Shown one piece after another: positions 1 to 8,907 of a DNA stretch of 64,000 bases. How positions within the stretch are numbered: position 1 is the stretch's first letter; the number at the start of each line of letters is the position of its first letter. Below the pieces are notes generated by a model. The model had not been told where the DNA came from. It did not search any database and worked only from the letters and a program-made list of their open reading frames with translations. This DNA comes from Streptomyces sp. HD. Lineage in GTDB: Bacteria > Actinomycetota > Actinomycetes > Streptomycetales > Streptomycetaceae. Where the stretch lies: NCBI RefSeq assembly GCF_028369295.1, contig NZ_JAQMYP010000006.1:124001-188000 (forward strand), given 5' to 3'. Both the position numbers and the translations under genes were made by a program.

Positions 1-35
1 CGTTTTGAGAAAGTCCGAGGTCTGGCTTCGGTGAC

Positions 36-1276
36 ATGACGACAAGATCACGCAGGGCAGCCCTGGCCACTCTGCTCACTTTCGGTTTGTCCGTTCCGCT
101 CCTGGGCGCCGCCCCTGCCTCCTCGGCTCACGTTGTGCACACCCCGAGCCGAGGTGCGTATGCGCGCGAACTGGAGTTACCCCTTCCCGTCGGCCCTCAC
201 CTCGTGGGCCGCCATGTCCTGCACCTGGTCGATCCGCGTCGCGCCGACCCTTGGGTGCCGACGGCGGGGAACCGGGAACTGATGGTGTCCGTGTCCTGCC
301 CCGCGCGCTCGACCGGTGGCCCACCGGCGGCATACATGACCGCCGACGAGGCACGACTCCTTTTGGAGGCCAGGGGACTCGGCGGGATCGTTCCGGCGAC
401 AACCGTCGCGGGAACCCGTACCCATGCGCAGGACTTCGCTTCCCCGGCGCCGGGCCGCTTCCCCTTGGTGCTGCTTTCTCCCGGCTTCTCGATGCCGCGC
501 AGCACGCTCACCGCGCTTGCCGATGATCTGGCCGGCCGCGGCTATGTCGTCGCGTCCGTGGATCACGCCCACGAGTCCATCGGCACCGAATTCCCGGGAG
601 ACCGGCTGCTGACCTGTGCGGCATGCGAACAAGTCGACACCCCTGAGGAGGAGGCGGCCGTCGTGCGTGGCCGGGCCGAGGACCTGTCCTTCGTGATCGA
701 CGAACTCACGAACCACCGGAGAGCCGGGATGCTGTCCCGCATGATCGACTCTCGCCGTATCGGGATCGCGGGGCATTCGATCGGTGGAGCGGCGGCTGCG
801 GCGACCATGTCCGCGGACGATCGCGTGCGTGCCGGGGTCGATCTTGACGGTGACTTCTTCGTCCACCCTGCCGCGGCAGGGCTCGGCCGACGCCCGTTCA
901 TGATCGTCGGCGCCGAGTCCACGCACAGCCCCGACAGCGACGACGCCGACTGGCCCGATGCCTGGAGCCACCTGAAGGCTGGAGACGCTGGCTGACCGTG
1001 ACCGGAGCCGAACACTTCTCCTTCACCGATCTTCCGTATCTGGCAGGCCAGTTGGGACTGTCGGACCCGGCAGTTCCGCTCTCGGGAGTGCGCGGGTGGC
1101 ACATCACCCGCGACTACGTGGCCGCCTTCTTCGATCTCCACCTGCGGGGCATACCTCAGCCGATCCTCGATGGGCCCACTGCCGACCATCCCGAGGTCGC
1201 GTTCCGGGAGGGGGCAGGGCGGTCCGGTGCCCTCCGGCAGCCCCCTTGCCCCGTCCGCCGGACCCCCCTAGCCTGA
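36..1276 (+). pseudogene. Secreted PAF-acetylhydrolase-like alpha/beta hydrolase, frameshifted
   Basis: The first part (36-995) starts with a signal peptide (RSRR, a hydrophobic stretch, then an ASSA cleavage region). It continues as an alpha/beta-hydrolase fold with the nucleophile elbow GHSIGG near residue 248, resembling platelet-activating factor acetylhydrolase or lipase-type esterases. It stops at 993-995. The natural continuation (GWRRWLTVTGAEHFSFTD, carrying the expected catalytic His in AEHFSF) is read in another frame from about 977 and runs to 1276. A single missing base near 974-978 explains the break, so this is a broken gene or a sequencing error. Codon 177-179 is TTA, a rare bldA-dependent codon in Streptomyces. 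No partner gene is apparent. Confidence 0.75.
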
Positions 1277-1280
1277 CTTT

Positions 1281-2486
1281 GTGCCGCAAATAAACAAAAC
1301 CCGATCGCACAGTGCCGTGCCGGGCTCCACGAACGACCTCACCCGCCTCCGTATCGCCCTCACCACGTTCTTCGCCCTCGACGGCTTCCTCTTCGCCGGC
1401 TGGGTCGTGCGCATTCCCGCCATCAAGGAACAGACCGGCGCCTCCGCCAGCGCCCTCGGCCTCGCCCTCCTCGGTGTCTCCGCGGGCGCCGTCCTCACCA
1501 TGACGCTCACCGGCCGCCTCTGCCGCCGCTACGGCACCCACCAGGTCACCGTCGTGTGCGCCGTACTCCTCTCCCTGAGCGTCGCCCTGCCCCCGCTCAC
1601 CCACTCCGTAGTCGCCCTGGGCGCCGTGCTCCTCCTCTTCGGCGCCGCTTACGGCAGCATCAACGTCGCCTTCAACAGCGCCGCCGTCGACCTGGTGGCC
1701 GCTCTGCGCCGACCGATCATGCCCAGCTTCCACGCGGCGTTCAGCCTCGGCGGCATGGTCGGCGCGGGACTCGGCGGGCTGGTCGCGGGAGCCCTCTCCC
1801 CCACCCGGCATCTGCTGGGCCTCGCCGTGATCGGGCTGCTGGTGACGGTCGCGGCGGGCCGCGTGCTGCTGCGCCACGAACCGCCGACGACCACGCGACC
1901 CACCCGCCCCGAACGCGGCACCCCACGCCGCCCGGACGCCCGCACACGCGGGCTGGTGATCGTCTTCGGCCTGATCGCCCTGTGCACGGCGTACGGCGAA
2001 GGCGCCATGGCCGACTGGGGCGCCCTGCACCTCGAACAGGACCTCCACGCCTCGCCCGGCGTCGCCGCCGCCGGCTACTCCTGCTTCGCGCTGGCCATGA
2101 CCATCGGCCGGCTCACCGGTACGACCCTCCTCGAACGGCTCGGCCACGGCCGTACCGTCATCGCGGGCGGCACCACCGCGGCGGCCGGCATGCTCCTCGG
2201 CTCCCTCGCGCCCTCCCTCTGGGCGGCGCTGCTGGGCTTCGCGGTCACCGGGCTCGGCCTGGCCAACCTCTTTCCCGTGGCCGTCGAACGCGCGGGCACC
2301 CTCGCCGGCCCCGACGGCGTCGCCACCGCCTCCACTCTCGGCTACGGCGGCATGCTCCTCGGCCCACCCGCGATCGGCTTCATGGCCGACTGGTTCTCCC
2401 TGCCGGTCGCCCTGACCAGCGTCGCGGTCCTGGCGGCGATCGCCACACTCATCGGGGTGGCGACGCGCCGCACGACATCGAGCTGA
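1281..2486 (+). CDS. MFS transporter, sugar/fucose permease-like
   Basis: A 401-residue integral membrane protein with about 12 hydrophobic segments. A motif-A-like loop (GRLCRRYG) follows the second segment and there is a central hydrophilic loop (residues about 205-220, rich in Arg/Thr/Pro). The arrangement and the N-terminal FFALDGFLFAGWVVRIP segment resemble the YbjJ/fucose-permease-like branch of the major facilitator superfamily, which moves small molecules by proton coupling. Translation probably starts at GTG 1281, four bases after the end of the broken hydrolase. The substrate cannot be told from sequence. Confidence 0.85.
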   Translation: MPQINKTRSHSAVPGSTNDLTRLRIALTTFFALDGFLFAGWVVRIPAIKEQTGASASALGLALLGVSAGAVLTMTLTGRLCRRYGTHQVTVVCAVLLSLSVALPPLTHSVVALGAVLLLFGAAYGSINVAFNSAAVDLVAALRRPIMPSFHAAFSLGGMVGAGLGGLVAGALSPTRHLLGLAVIGLLVTVAAGRVLLRHEPPTTTRPTRPERGTPRRPDARTRGLVIVFGLIALCTAYGEGAMADWGALHLEQDLHASPGVAAAGYSCFALAMTIGRLTGTTLLERLGHGRTVIAGGTTAAAGMLLGSLAPSLWAALLGFAVTGLGLANLFPVAVERAGTLAGPDGVATASTLGYGGMLLGPPAIGFMADWFSLPVALTSVAVLAAIATLIGVATRRTTSS

Positions 2487-2505
2487 CCGGCCCCGTCAAC
2501 GCCCC

Positions 2506-3042
2506 TCAGACGCGCACGAGTTCCGCCGCCCCGAAGGACACGTCGAAGCGGTCGCACCAGATGCTGACGCTGCCGTAGCGGTCGAGATCGACGTCCTTCG
2601 GTACGACGTAGTTCTGGCTGCCCTTGTTGCCCTTGAGCCTGCCGAGGCTGACGTACTCGCCGTCGTCGAAGACCCGCCACCCGGCCACCCCTTCCTTCAC
2701 CGGCGCGTCCGTCAGCCACACCCGCAGGTCCGGGCCGTTGCTCGTGTCGAGGTTCACCAGACGTACGACATGGGAGCCGTCGGCCAGCCGTACGAGTTTC
2801 ACGGTGCCCGACGTCTCGTGCTCATGGCTGATCAGCTCACCGTCGGCCAGCGTCTTCGGCCCGGGCGCCGGCGAGGTCGCGTCGGCCGGTGCCACCGCGC
2901 CGGGCAGGGCCTCCTGAACGGTCTCGTCCTGCCAGAGCTTCCACGGCTGGAACCAGTACAGCCCGAAGCCGCCCGCGGCCACCATCAGCGCCGACACTCC
3001 GATGCCCAGCGGCCTGCCCAGCGCCTTCCGCACCCGTCCCAT
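2506..3042 (-). CDS. DM13 domain-containing membrane-anchored protein
   Basis: A protein of about 178 residues with one N-terminal transmembrane segment (LGIGVSALMVAAGGFGLYWF) followed by an extracytoplasmic DM13-type domain (about residues 75-178): conserved GTVKLVRLADGSHVVRLVNLDTSNGPDLRVWL and a late Cys (SIWCDRFDVSFG). DM13 domains are proposed redox or cell-surface modules; the function here is unknown. I chose ATG 3042 because AGGAAG lies about 10 bases upstream; an in-frame start at 3081 would add 13 residues with no ribosome site. It converges on the MFS gene with only 19 bases between stops. Confidence 0.8.
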   Translation of the reverse strand: MGRVRKALGRPLGIGVSALMVAAGGFGLYWFQPWKLWQDETVQEALPGAVAPADATSPAPGPKTLADGELISHEHETSGTVKLVRLADGSHVVRLVNLDTSNGPDLRVWLTDAPVKEGVAGWRVFDDGEYVSLGRLKGNKGSQNYVVPKDVDLDRYGSVSIWCDRFDVSFGAAELVRV

Positions 3043-3156
3043 ACCCGTCTCGCTTCCTGAGAGCTGCCCGTACGCACCCATTCAACGGCCACGGGGCACA
3101 CCATGGACGCCGACCGTGATGACGGAATCCTTACGTCGTCCGTCACACTCACCTCC

Positions 3157-3897
3157 ATGGAGACAACCGAGTTCGTTCGCACCCTGGACCGCGAGGGTGC
3201 CCTGCTGGCGGCAGCCGCCGAGGAGGCCGGGACGGGGGCCGAGGTGCCGACGTGTCCGGGGTGGCAGGTGCGGGATCTGTTGCGGCACACGGGGATGGTG
3301 CACCGCTGGGCGGCGGCGTTCGTCGCCGAGAAGCACACCTCTTACCAGGCCGACGCCGGTCTGCCCGACCTCGACGGCGCCGAGTTGCTCGCCTGGTTCC
3401 GGGAGGGGCACCGCAACCTGGTCGGCACGCTCGCGGGCGCCCCGGCGGACGTCCAGTGCTGGCACTTCCTGCCCGCCCCGTCACCGCTGGCGTTCTGGGC
3501 GCGCAGACAGGCCCACGAGACGACCGTGCACCGCTTCGACGCCGAGGCGGCACGCGGCGGGACACCGACCCCGATCGACCCCGGCTTCGCGGCCGACGGC
3601 ATCGACGAGCTGCTGCGCGCCTTCCACGCCCGCCCCAAGAGCCGGGTCCGCAGCGCCGAACCCCGGGTGCTGAGGGTACGGGCGACGGACACGGACGGCG
3701 CCGTATGGACCGTACGGCTGTCGCAGGAGCCGCCCGTGGCCGAGCCGGACGATGCGGGAGGGGCCGACTGCGAGCTCACCGGGCCGGCCGGGCAGCTCTA
3801 CCTGTCGCTGTGGAACCGGCTGCCCTTCCCGCAGGTGACCGGCGACGCCTCGGTCGCCGCGCTGTGGCGGGAGAAGTCCGCCGTGACCTGGAGCTGA
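3157..3897 (+). CDS. Maleylpyruvate isomerase family mycothiol-dependent enzyme
   Basis: A protein of about 246 residues with the N-terminal DinB/MDMPI-type helical domain: CPGWQVRDLLRHTGMVHRW early, and HETTVHRFDAE around residue 121, which supplies the metal-binding His cluster. The C-terminal domain (from about residue 170) is the MDMPI C-terminal SCP2-like fold. Members use mycothiol as cofactor, but most paralogues have no assigned substrate. The start at 3157 fits the usual N-terminus (METTEFV); an in-frame upstream start at 3103 exists, but no clear ribosome site supports either. Confidence 0.8.
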   Translation: METTEFVRTLDREGALLAAAAEEAGTGAEVPTCPGWQVRDLLRHTGMVHRWAAAFVAEKHTSYQADAGLPDLDGAELLAWFREGHRNLVGTLAGAPADVQCWHFLPAPSPLAFWARRQAHETTVHRFDAEAARGGTPTPIDPGFAADGIDELLRAFHARPKSRVRSAEPRVLRVRATDTDGAVWTVRLSQEPPVAEPDDAGGADCELTGPAGQLYLSLWNRLPFPQVTGDASVAALWREKSAVTWS

Positions 3898-3904
3898 CGT
3901 CGGA

Positions 3905-4279
3905 TCAGTTCGCCAGCATCCTCGTCAGCACCGCGCGCTGCACCGGCAGCACCTCGCCGTGCAGCGTGCGCCCTTTGCCGGTGAGGCACACGCGCACGCC
4001 CCGCCGGTCCTCCGCGCACATGCCGCGCTCGACGAGCCCGTCCTTCTCCAGCCGGGCGATCAGCCGCGACAGCGCGCTCTGGCTGAGATGGACGCGCTCG
4101 GAGATCTCCTGGACGCGGTACGAGCAGCCGTCCGCCAGCACGTCCAGCACCTCGAAGTCACTGGCGCACAGGCCGTGTTGGGTCAGGGCGCGGTCGAGTT
4201 CGCACTGTGTGCGCGCATGCAGGGCCAGGATGTCCCGCCACTGGTCCACGAGCGCCTGTTCGGCCTTCTTCGCCGCCAT
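3905..4279 (-). CDS. MarR family transcriptional regulator
   Basis: A 124-residue winged-helix protein. The recognition region reads EISERVHLSQSALSRLIARLEKDGLVER, and the wing contains CAEDRRGVRVCLTGKG, both typical of MarR. It is divergent from the DHA2 exporter at 4365, with 85 bases between them that hold two short perfect palindromes (4317-4327, 4331-4343). This suggests a repressor of the exporter and of itself that responds to a small phenolic or lipophilic ligand. The ligand is unknown. Confidence 0.9.
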   Translation of the reverse strand: MAAKKAEQALVDQWRDILALHARTQCELDRALTQHGLCASDFEVLDVLADGCSYRVQEISERVHLSQSALSRLIARLEKDGLVERGMCAEDRRGVRVCLTGKGRTLHGEVLPVQRAVLTRMLAN

Positions 4280-4316
4280 GGGCGCACCGTAGCAGAGATA
4301 CTAGTTCATTGCACCA

Positions 4317-4343
4317 GCATTAAATGCGCTTGCATTCGATGCA
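4317..4343. promoter_or_regulatory. Probable MarR operators in divergent promoter
   Basis: Two perfect inverted repeats sit between the divergent marR and exporter genes: GCATTAAATGC (4317-4327) and TGCATTCGATGCA (4331-4343). A further ATGC-rich palindromic stretch continues to about 4350. The exporter ATG is at 4365, so the sites lie where a promoter or leader would be. Assignment to the adjacent MarR protein is inference from position. Confidence 0.6.
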
Positions 4344-4364
4344 TGCGCATGTACTGTCTTCGCC

Positions 4365-5849
4365 ATGACCTCTCCGCTCACCAACCCCGCTTCCGAGGAC
4401 CGTTGGACGCCTCGCCTCTGGGGCACCTTGCTGGTGCTCTGCGCCGCGATGTTCCTGGATGCGCTGGACGTGTCCATGGTCGGTGTCGCCCTGCCGTCCA
4501 TCGGCGCCGACCTGGGCCTGTCCACGTCGACCCTGCAGTGGATCGTCAGCGGCTACATCCTCGGCTACGGCGGTCTGCTCCTGCTCGGCGGACGGACCGC
4601 CGATCTGCTGGGCCGACGCCAGGTGTTCCTGGTGGCCCTGGCCGTCTTCGCGCTCGCCTCACTGCTCGGCGGGCTCGTCGACTCGGGTCCGCTGCTGATC
4701 GCCAGCCGCTTCATCAAGGGCCTGGCCGCCGCCTTCACCGCCCCCGCCGGCCTGTCCATCATCACCACGACCTTCGCCGAGGGCCCGCTGCGCAACCGCG
4801 CGCTCTCGATCTACACCACCTGCGGCGCCACCGGCTACTCGATGGGGCTCGTCTTCTCGGGCCTGCTCACCGAGGCCAGTTGGCGCTTCACCATGCTGCT
4901 GCCCGCGCCGATCGCGCTGATCGCCCTGGCCGTCGGCCTGAAGCTGCTGCCGCGCAGCGAACGCGAACGGGCCGACGGCGGCTACGACATCCCCGGCGCC
5001 GTCCTCGGCACGGCCTCGATGCTGCTGCTCGTCTTCACCGTCGTCGAAGCGCCCGAGGTGGGCTGGACCGCGCCCCGTACGATCGTGTCCTTCGCCGCCG
5101 TCGCCGTCCTGCTGACGGCCTTCGTCCTCGTCGAGCGGCGCAGCCCGAGCCCGCTGATCCGGCTCGGCGTGCTGCGCTCCGGGCCTCAGGTCCGGGCCCA
5201 ACTGGGCGCGTTGACGTTCGTCGGCAGCTATATCGGGTTCCAGTTCCTGGTCACCCTCTACATGCAGCAGCTGCTCGGCTGGTCGGCGCTGCACACCGCG
5301 CTGGCATTCCTGCCGGCGGGCGCACTCGTGGCGCTGTCGGCGACGAAGGTCGGCGCGATCATCGACCGGTTCGGCACGGCACGGCTGATCGCGATCGGGT
5401 TCGCCGCGCTGGTCGTCGGCTACCTCCTGTTCCTGCGGATCGATCTCGACCCGGTCTACGCCGCGGTGATCCTGCCCACCATGCTGCTGGTCGGCACGGG
5501 CTTCGCGCTGACGTTCCCCTCGCTCAACGTCCAGGCCACCAACGGCGTCGACGAGCATGAGCAGGGCATGGTCTCCGGGCTGCTCAACACCTCGGTCCAG
5601 GTGGGCGGCGCGCTGTTCCTGGCGGTCGTGACGGCGGTCCTGACGGCGAACGCGCCGGAGGATCCGGCGTCCCCGCAGGCGGTCCTGGACAGTTACCTGC
5701 CCGCTCTGGTCGTGATCACCGTGATCGCGGTCGTGGGCCTCCTGATCGCCCTCACCGGACTGCGCACCCGGCGCAGCCGACCGACCGTCGTGGTCGCCAG
5801 GTCCACCGCGAAGGAGGCGGAAGCGGAGCGCGTCGCGGTCCGTGACTAG
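4365..5849 (+). CDS. DHA2-family MFS drug exporter (EmrB/QacA type)
   Basis: A 494-residue protein with about 14 transmembrane segments. It has the antiporter D1 motif LDALDVSMVGVALPSI (about residues 31-46) and motif A GGRTADLLGRR (about 75-85), the signature of the 14-TM drug:H+ antiporter-2 family. The C-terminal tail is cytoplasmic and charged. It is likely derepressed when the divergent MarR protein binds its ligand. The substrate is unknown; antibiotic or xenobiotic export is the family norm. Confidence 0.9.
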   Translation: MTSPLTNPASEDRWTPRLWGTLLVLCAAMFLDALDVSMVGVALPSIGADLGLSTSTLQWIVSGYILGYGGLLLLGGRTADLLGRRQVFLVALAVFALASLLGGLVDSGPLLIASRFIKGLAAAFTAPAGLSIITTTFAEGPLRNRALSIYTTCGATGYSMGLVFSGLLTEASWRFTMLLPAPIALIALAVGLKLLPRSERERADGGYDIPGAVLGTASMLLLVFTVVEAPEVGWTAPRTIVSFAAVAVLLTAFVLVERRSPSPLIRLGVLRSGPQVRAQLGALTFVGSYIGFQFLVTLYMQQLLGWSALHTALAFLPAGALVALSATKVGAIIDRFGTARLIAIGFAALVVGYLLFLRIDLDPVYAAVILPTMLLVGTGFALTFPSLNVQATNGVDEHEQGMVSGLLNTSVQVGGALFLAVVTAVLTANAPEDPASPQAVLDSYLPALVVITVIAVVGLLIALTGLRTRRSRPTVVVARSTAKEAEAERVAVRD

Positions 5850-5920
5850 GGGGACCGCCTCCTGCGTGCGCCCGGTGCAGCGACTTGCCGCGCCGGGCGC
5901 ACGGCTGTTTGACTCAGGGG

Positions 5921-6205
5921 ATGGAGAGTTACGGGGGACGGCGCGGGCAGGCCGAGCGGGACGCGATCACCGTCGAGATCGGGTACGCGCTGTTCAGTGC
6001 CGCGTTCGCGGCGGCAGTGCTGTTCGGGGCGGTCGCCGGGCCGGCGTTCGTCTTCGACGTGTCGCACGGTACGCGCGGCACCCTCGTCGGGGTGGGCGCC
6101 ACGGTCGCGGTCGTGCTGTTCTTCGCCCGGGTCGTCAGTGTGCTGGTGCGGTTCCGGCAGGGCTCTCAGCCGAGCCAGCCCGGGCGCACCAACCCCGACT
6201 CGTAG
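5921..6205 (+). CDS. Small two-TM membrane protein (DUF6332-like)
   Basis: A 94-residue protein starting at ATG 5921 with CAGGGG just upstream. A short hydrophilic N-terminus (GGRRGQAERDAITVEIGYA) is followed by two hydrophobic helices (about residues 27-46 and 58-76). I believe it matches the small Streptomyces family annotated DUF6332, but this is from memory. Its last 40 bases overlap, tail to tail, the end of the response regulator gene at 6166. Function unknown. Confidence 0.6.
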   Translation: MESYGGRRGQAERDAITVEIGYALFSAAFAAAVLFGAVAGPAFVFDVSHGTRGTLVGVGATVAVVLFFARVVSVLVRFRQGSQPSQPGRTNPDS

Positions 6206-6831
6206 GCCAGCACGACGAGTTGGGCCCGGTCACGGGCGCCCAGCTTCACCATCGTGCGGCTGACGTGGGTCTTCGCGGTGAGGGGGCTGACCACCAGGCG
6301 GCGGGCGATCTCCTCGTTGGACAGGCCGATGCCGACCAGCGCCATGACCTCCCGCTCGCGCTCGGTGAGTTCGCCGAGGGTGTCGGCGGCCGCGGGCTCC
6401 TTGGAGCGGGCGGCGAACTCGGCGATCAGCCGCCGGGTCACCCCCGGCGACAGCAGTGCGTCGCCCTCGACCACCGCCCTTACCGCGCGCAGGAGTTCCT
6501 CCGGCTCGGTGTCCTTGACCAGGAAGCCGGAGGCGCCTGCGCGGATGGCCTCGAAGACGTACTCGTCGAGTTCGAAGGTGGTGAGCATGACCACCTTCAC
6601 GCCCTTGAGGGCGTCGTCCTCGGTGATCCGGCGGGTGGCGGCGAGCCCGTCGAGGAGTGGCATCCGGATGTCCATCAGGACGACGTCGGGCCGCAGTTCA
6701 CGCACCCCCCGCACGGCTTCCTCGCCGTCGGCGGCCTCCCCGGCCACCTCGATGTCGGGCTGCGCGTCGAGCAGTGCCCGGAAACCGGCCCGCACCAGTG
6801 ACTGATCGTCGGCGAGCAGTACGCGGATCAC
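6166..6831 (-). CDS. NarL/FixJ-type response regulator (LuxR HTH)
   Basis: A 221-residue regulator. The receiver domain (1-120) has acidic pocket D8/D9, phospho-acceptor D54 in VLMDIRMP, Thr in MLTT and Lys106 in FLVKD. The LuxR-type HTH (about 155-215) reads LTEREREVMALVGIGLSNEE. The GTG start at 6831 overlaps the kinase stop as GTGA, with GGAGG five bases upstream, so the pair is translationally coupled. It is activated by the adjacent histidine kinase; targets are unknown. Confidence 0.93.
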   Translation of the reverse strand: MIRVLLADDQSLVRAGFRALLDAQPDIEVAGEAADGEEAVRGVRELRPDVVLMDIRMPLLDGLAATRRITEDDALKGVKVVMLTTFELDEYVFEAIRAGASGFLVKDTEPEELLRAVRAVVEGDALLSPGVTRRLIAEFAARSKEPAAADTLGELTEREREVMALVGIGLSNEEIARRLVVSPLTAKTHVSRTMVKLGARDRAQLVVLAYESGLVRPGWLG

Positions 6832-8096
6832 CGGTCCTCCTTGACCTCGGCGGCAGTCTTCAACGGCAGTACGGCGAGCACCCGGAACCCTCCGTCGTCG
6901 CGCGGGCCCGCCTCGATCGTGCCACCCAGCGCCGCCGCCCGCTCCCGCATTCCGGCGAGTCCGTTGCCGCTGCCGCCCGCGTCGGCGCCGCTCGCCGGAC
7001 CGTCGTCGTCGATACGCAACCGTAGCGTCGTGCCGTCGTCCCGATCGAGGCGCACGCGCGCGTGCCGCGATCCCGAGTGGCGTACGACGTTGGTGAGTGC
7101 CTCCTGGACGATCCGGAAGGCGGCGAGGTCCGTGCCGGGCGACAGGCGGGGCGGCTCGCCCTCGACCTCGACGGTGAGGCCCGCGCTGGCCGCCTGCTCC
7201 ACCAGTTCGGGCAGGCGGTCCAGGCCGGGGGCCGGTGTGCGGGGCGCGTCGCCGGGGGTGCGCAGGGTGTCGAGGACCTGGCGGACCTCGCCGAGCGCCT
7301 CCTTGCTCTTGGCCTTGATGGCGGTGAGCGCCGAGCGTGCCTGCTCGGGGTCGGTGTCGAGGAGCGCGAGGCCCACGCCCGCCTGCACATTGATCACGGA
7401 GATGCTGTGCGCGAGGACGTCGTGCAGCTCGCGGGCGATCCGCAGCCGCTCCTCGTCGGCCCGCCGCCGCGCCGCCTGCGCCCGCTCGGCCCGCTCCTTG
7501 GCCCACTGCTCGCGCCGGGTCCTGGCCAGCTCCGACACCGCCACGACCGCCGCGACCCAGGCGGCGATCACGCCCTCCTGCCCCCAGGGGGCGGCCGGGT
7601 CACCGGACGGCGGCAGCCATGGATACAGCCAGTGGGCCACCAGGACGTGGCCGATCCAGAGCGCCCCGACCGCCGTCCAGGCCGCCTTGCGGTGCCCCAT
7701 GACGATGGCGTTGAAGCAGGCCACGGCCACGGCAAGGAAGATCGGCCCATAGGGGTATCCGGCCCCGAGGTAGACCATGGCGGCCGCGGACGTGCCGAAC
7801 GCGACCGCCACCGGGTACCGCTTGCGCCACAGCAACAGCCCCGTGGCCACCAGCAGCAGGACGCGGGCGACGGGGTCGATGTCTTCCCGGCCGTGCTGGC
7901 CCCGGGACGCGAAGTTCGAGCCGGCCATGACGAAGACCGTGATCAGCAGGGTGGAGCGCCAGGGAAAACGCGGGGCGCGCTCCGCGCCGTCCTCCCCCCG
8001 GTTCCACGACGGCGGCCCGTGCCGCCACCACATCGGGGGCCCGTTCCGCCACCACGTGGGCGGACCGCCGCCCGGGCGCGCCTGCTGCTCGTCCAT
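6828..8096 (-). CDS. Sensor histidine kinase, HisKA_3 (NarX/DesK type)
   Basis: A 422-residue kinase. An unusual N-terminal cytoplasmic segment (1-45) is rich in Trp, Pro, Gly and His with the repeat WWRNGPPM/WWRHGPPS. About five transmembrane helices follow (45-195). A coiled segment leads to the dimerisation/phosphoacceptor helix with His225 (ARELHDVLAHSISV), and the HATPase domain has the N box (EALTNVVRHS) and G boxes (DDDGPA, GNGLAGM). It autophosphorylates and passes phosphate to the overlapping response regulator. There is no large extracellular sensor, so the signal is probably membrane-derived. Confidence 0.92.
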   Translation of the reverse strand: MDEQQARPGGGPPTWWRNGPPMWWRHGPPSWNRGEDGAERAPRFPWRSTLLITVFVMAGSNFASRGQHGREDIDPVARVLLLVATGLLLWRKRYPVAVAFGTSAAAMVYLGAGYPYGPIFLAVAVACFNAIVMGHRKAAWTAVGALWIGHVLVAHWLYPWLPPSGDPAAPWGQEGVIAAWVAAVVAVSELARTRREQWAKERAERAQAARRRADEERLRIARELHDVLAHSISVINVQAGVGLALLDTDPEQARSALTAIKAKSKEALGEVRQVLDTLRTPGDAPRTPAPGLDRLPELVEQAASAGLTVEVEGEPPRLSPGTDLAAFRIVQEALTNVVRHSGSRHARVRLDRDDGTTLRLRIDDDGPASGADAGGSGNGLAGMRERAAALGGTIEAGPRDDGGFRVLAVLPLKTAAEVKEDR

Positions 8097-8188
8097 GCCG
8101 CCACGCTAGACGCGATGGCCGTCGGGCGGCGTCCCCCGCGCGTGGTGATCACGTGTACTCCCCGCGAAGTACGTCCCCTCTCACCGGC

Positions 8189-8884
8189 TCACCCCAGGCC
8201 CACCCCCTGCGCGAGCCGCGTCACCGCCTGCCGGAAGAACGGCTCCCTGTCCTCCACGACACGGTGGAACTGCCCGAACAGCTCGAACCCGACCAGCCCG
8301 AAGAGCTCGGCCCAGGCGGCGACGAGGGCCGCGACCGTCGCCGGAGGGAGGTCGGGCGCCAGGTCCGCCGCCATGCGCTCGGCCTCGGCACGCAGTTCGG
8401 CGGGCAGGGGCGCCAGTTCGGTGAGAGCAGAGGCGTGGTGGGCATCGCGGACGATGCCGATGAAGAGGAGGCCGACGCGGGAGGCGGCCGGGACGGTGGT
8501 GTCGGGGGCGGTGTAGCCGGGCACGGGCGAGCCGTAGATCAGCGCGTACTCGTGCGGATGCTGAAGCGCCCAGTCGCGTACGGCCTCCGCCACCGCCGTC
8601 CAGCGCCGCACGGGCCCGGCGTCCGCGGCCTTGCCGTGGGCGGCCTCCGCGCTCTCGCCGAGGGAGTCGTAGGCGTCGATGATGAGAGCGGTCAGCAGGT
8701 CGTCCCGGCTGGGGAAGTAGCGGTAGAGCGCGGAGGAGACCATGCCGAGTTGGCGGGCCACGGCGCGCAGCGAGAGCTTGGCGGCACCCTCGGCCGCGAG
8801 CTGTCTGCGGGCCTCGTCCTTGATGGCCGCGGTGATTTCCATCCGGGCGCGGGCGCGGGCGCCCTGTGGGGTGCTGCTGCTCAT
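8189..8884 (-). CDS. TetR/AcrR family regulator
   Basis: A 231-residue protein. The N-terminal HTH (about 15-65) contains LSLRAVARQLGMVSSALYRYFPSRDDLLTALI, and a TetR_C-type ligand domain (WHG-like) follows. It starts at ATG 8884; an upstream in-frame ATG at 8986 would put operator DNA inside the gene. It is divergent from the deazaflavin-dependent oxidoreductase at 9018, and the 133-bp gap is filled with repeats of GAGAGC...GCTCT. It probably represses that gene and itself. Confidence 0.9.
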   Translation of the reverse strand: MSSSTPQGARARARMEITAAIKDEARRQLAAEGAAKLSLRAVARQLGMVSSALYRYFPSRDDLLTALIIDAYDSLGESAEAAHGKAADAGPVRRWTAVAEAVRDWALQHPHEYALIYGSPVPGYTAPDTTVPAASRVGLLFIGIVRDAHHASALTELAPLPAELRAEAERMAADLAPDLPPATVAALVAAWAELFGLVGFELFGQFHRVVEDREPFFRQAVTRLAQGVGLG

Positions 8885-8907
8885 GTGCGCCAGTCTCCCA
8901 TGATTCT

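Noticed and set aside
1104..2147. A 347-codon minus-strand frame opposite the MFS gene
   Set aside because: Antisense shadow; low-complexity Gly/Glu/Ala-rich translation, no ribosome site.
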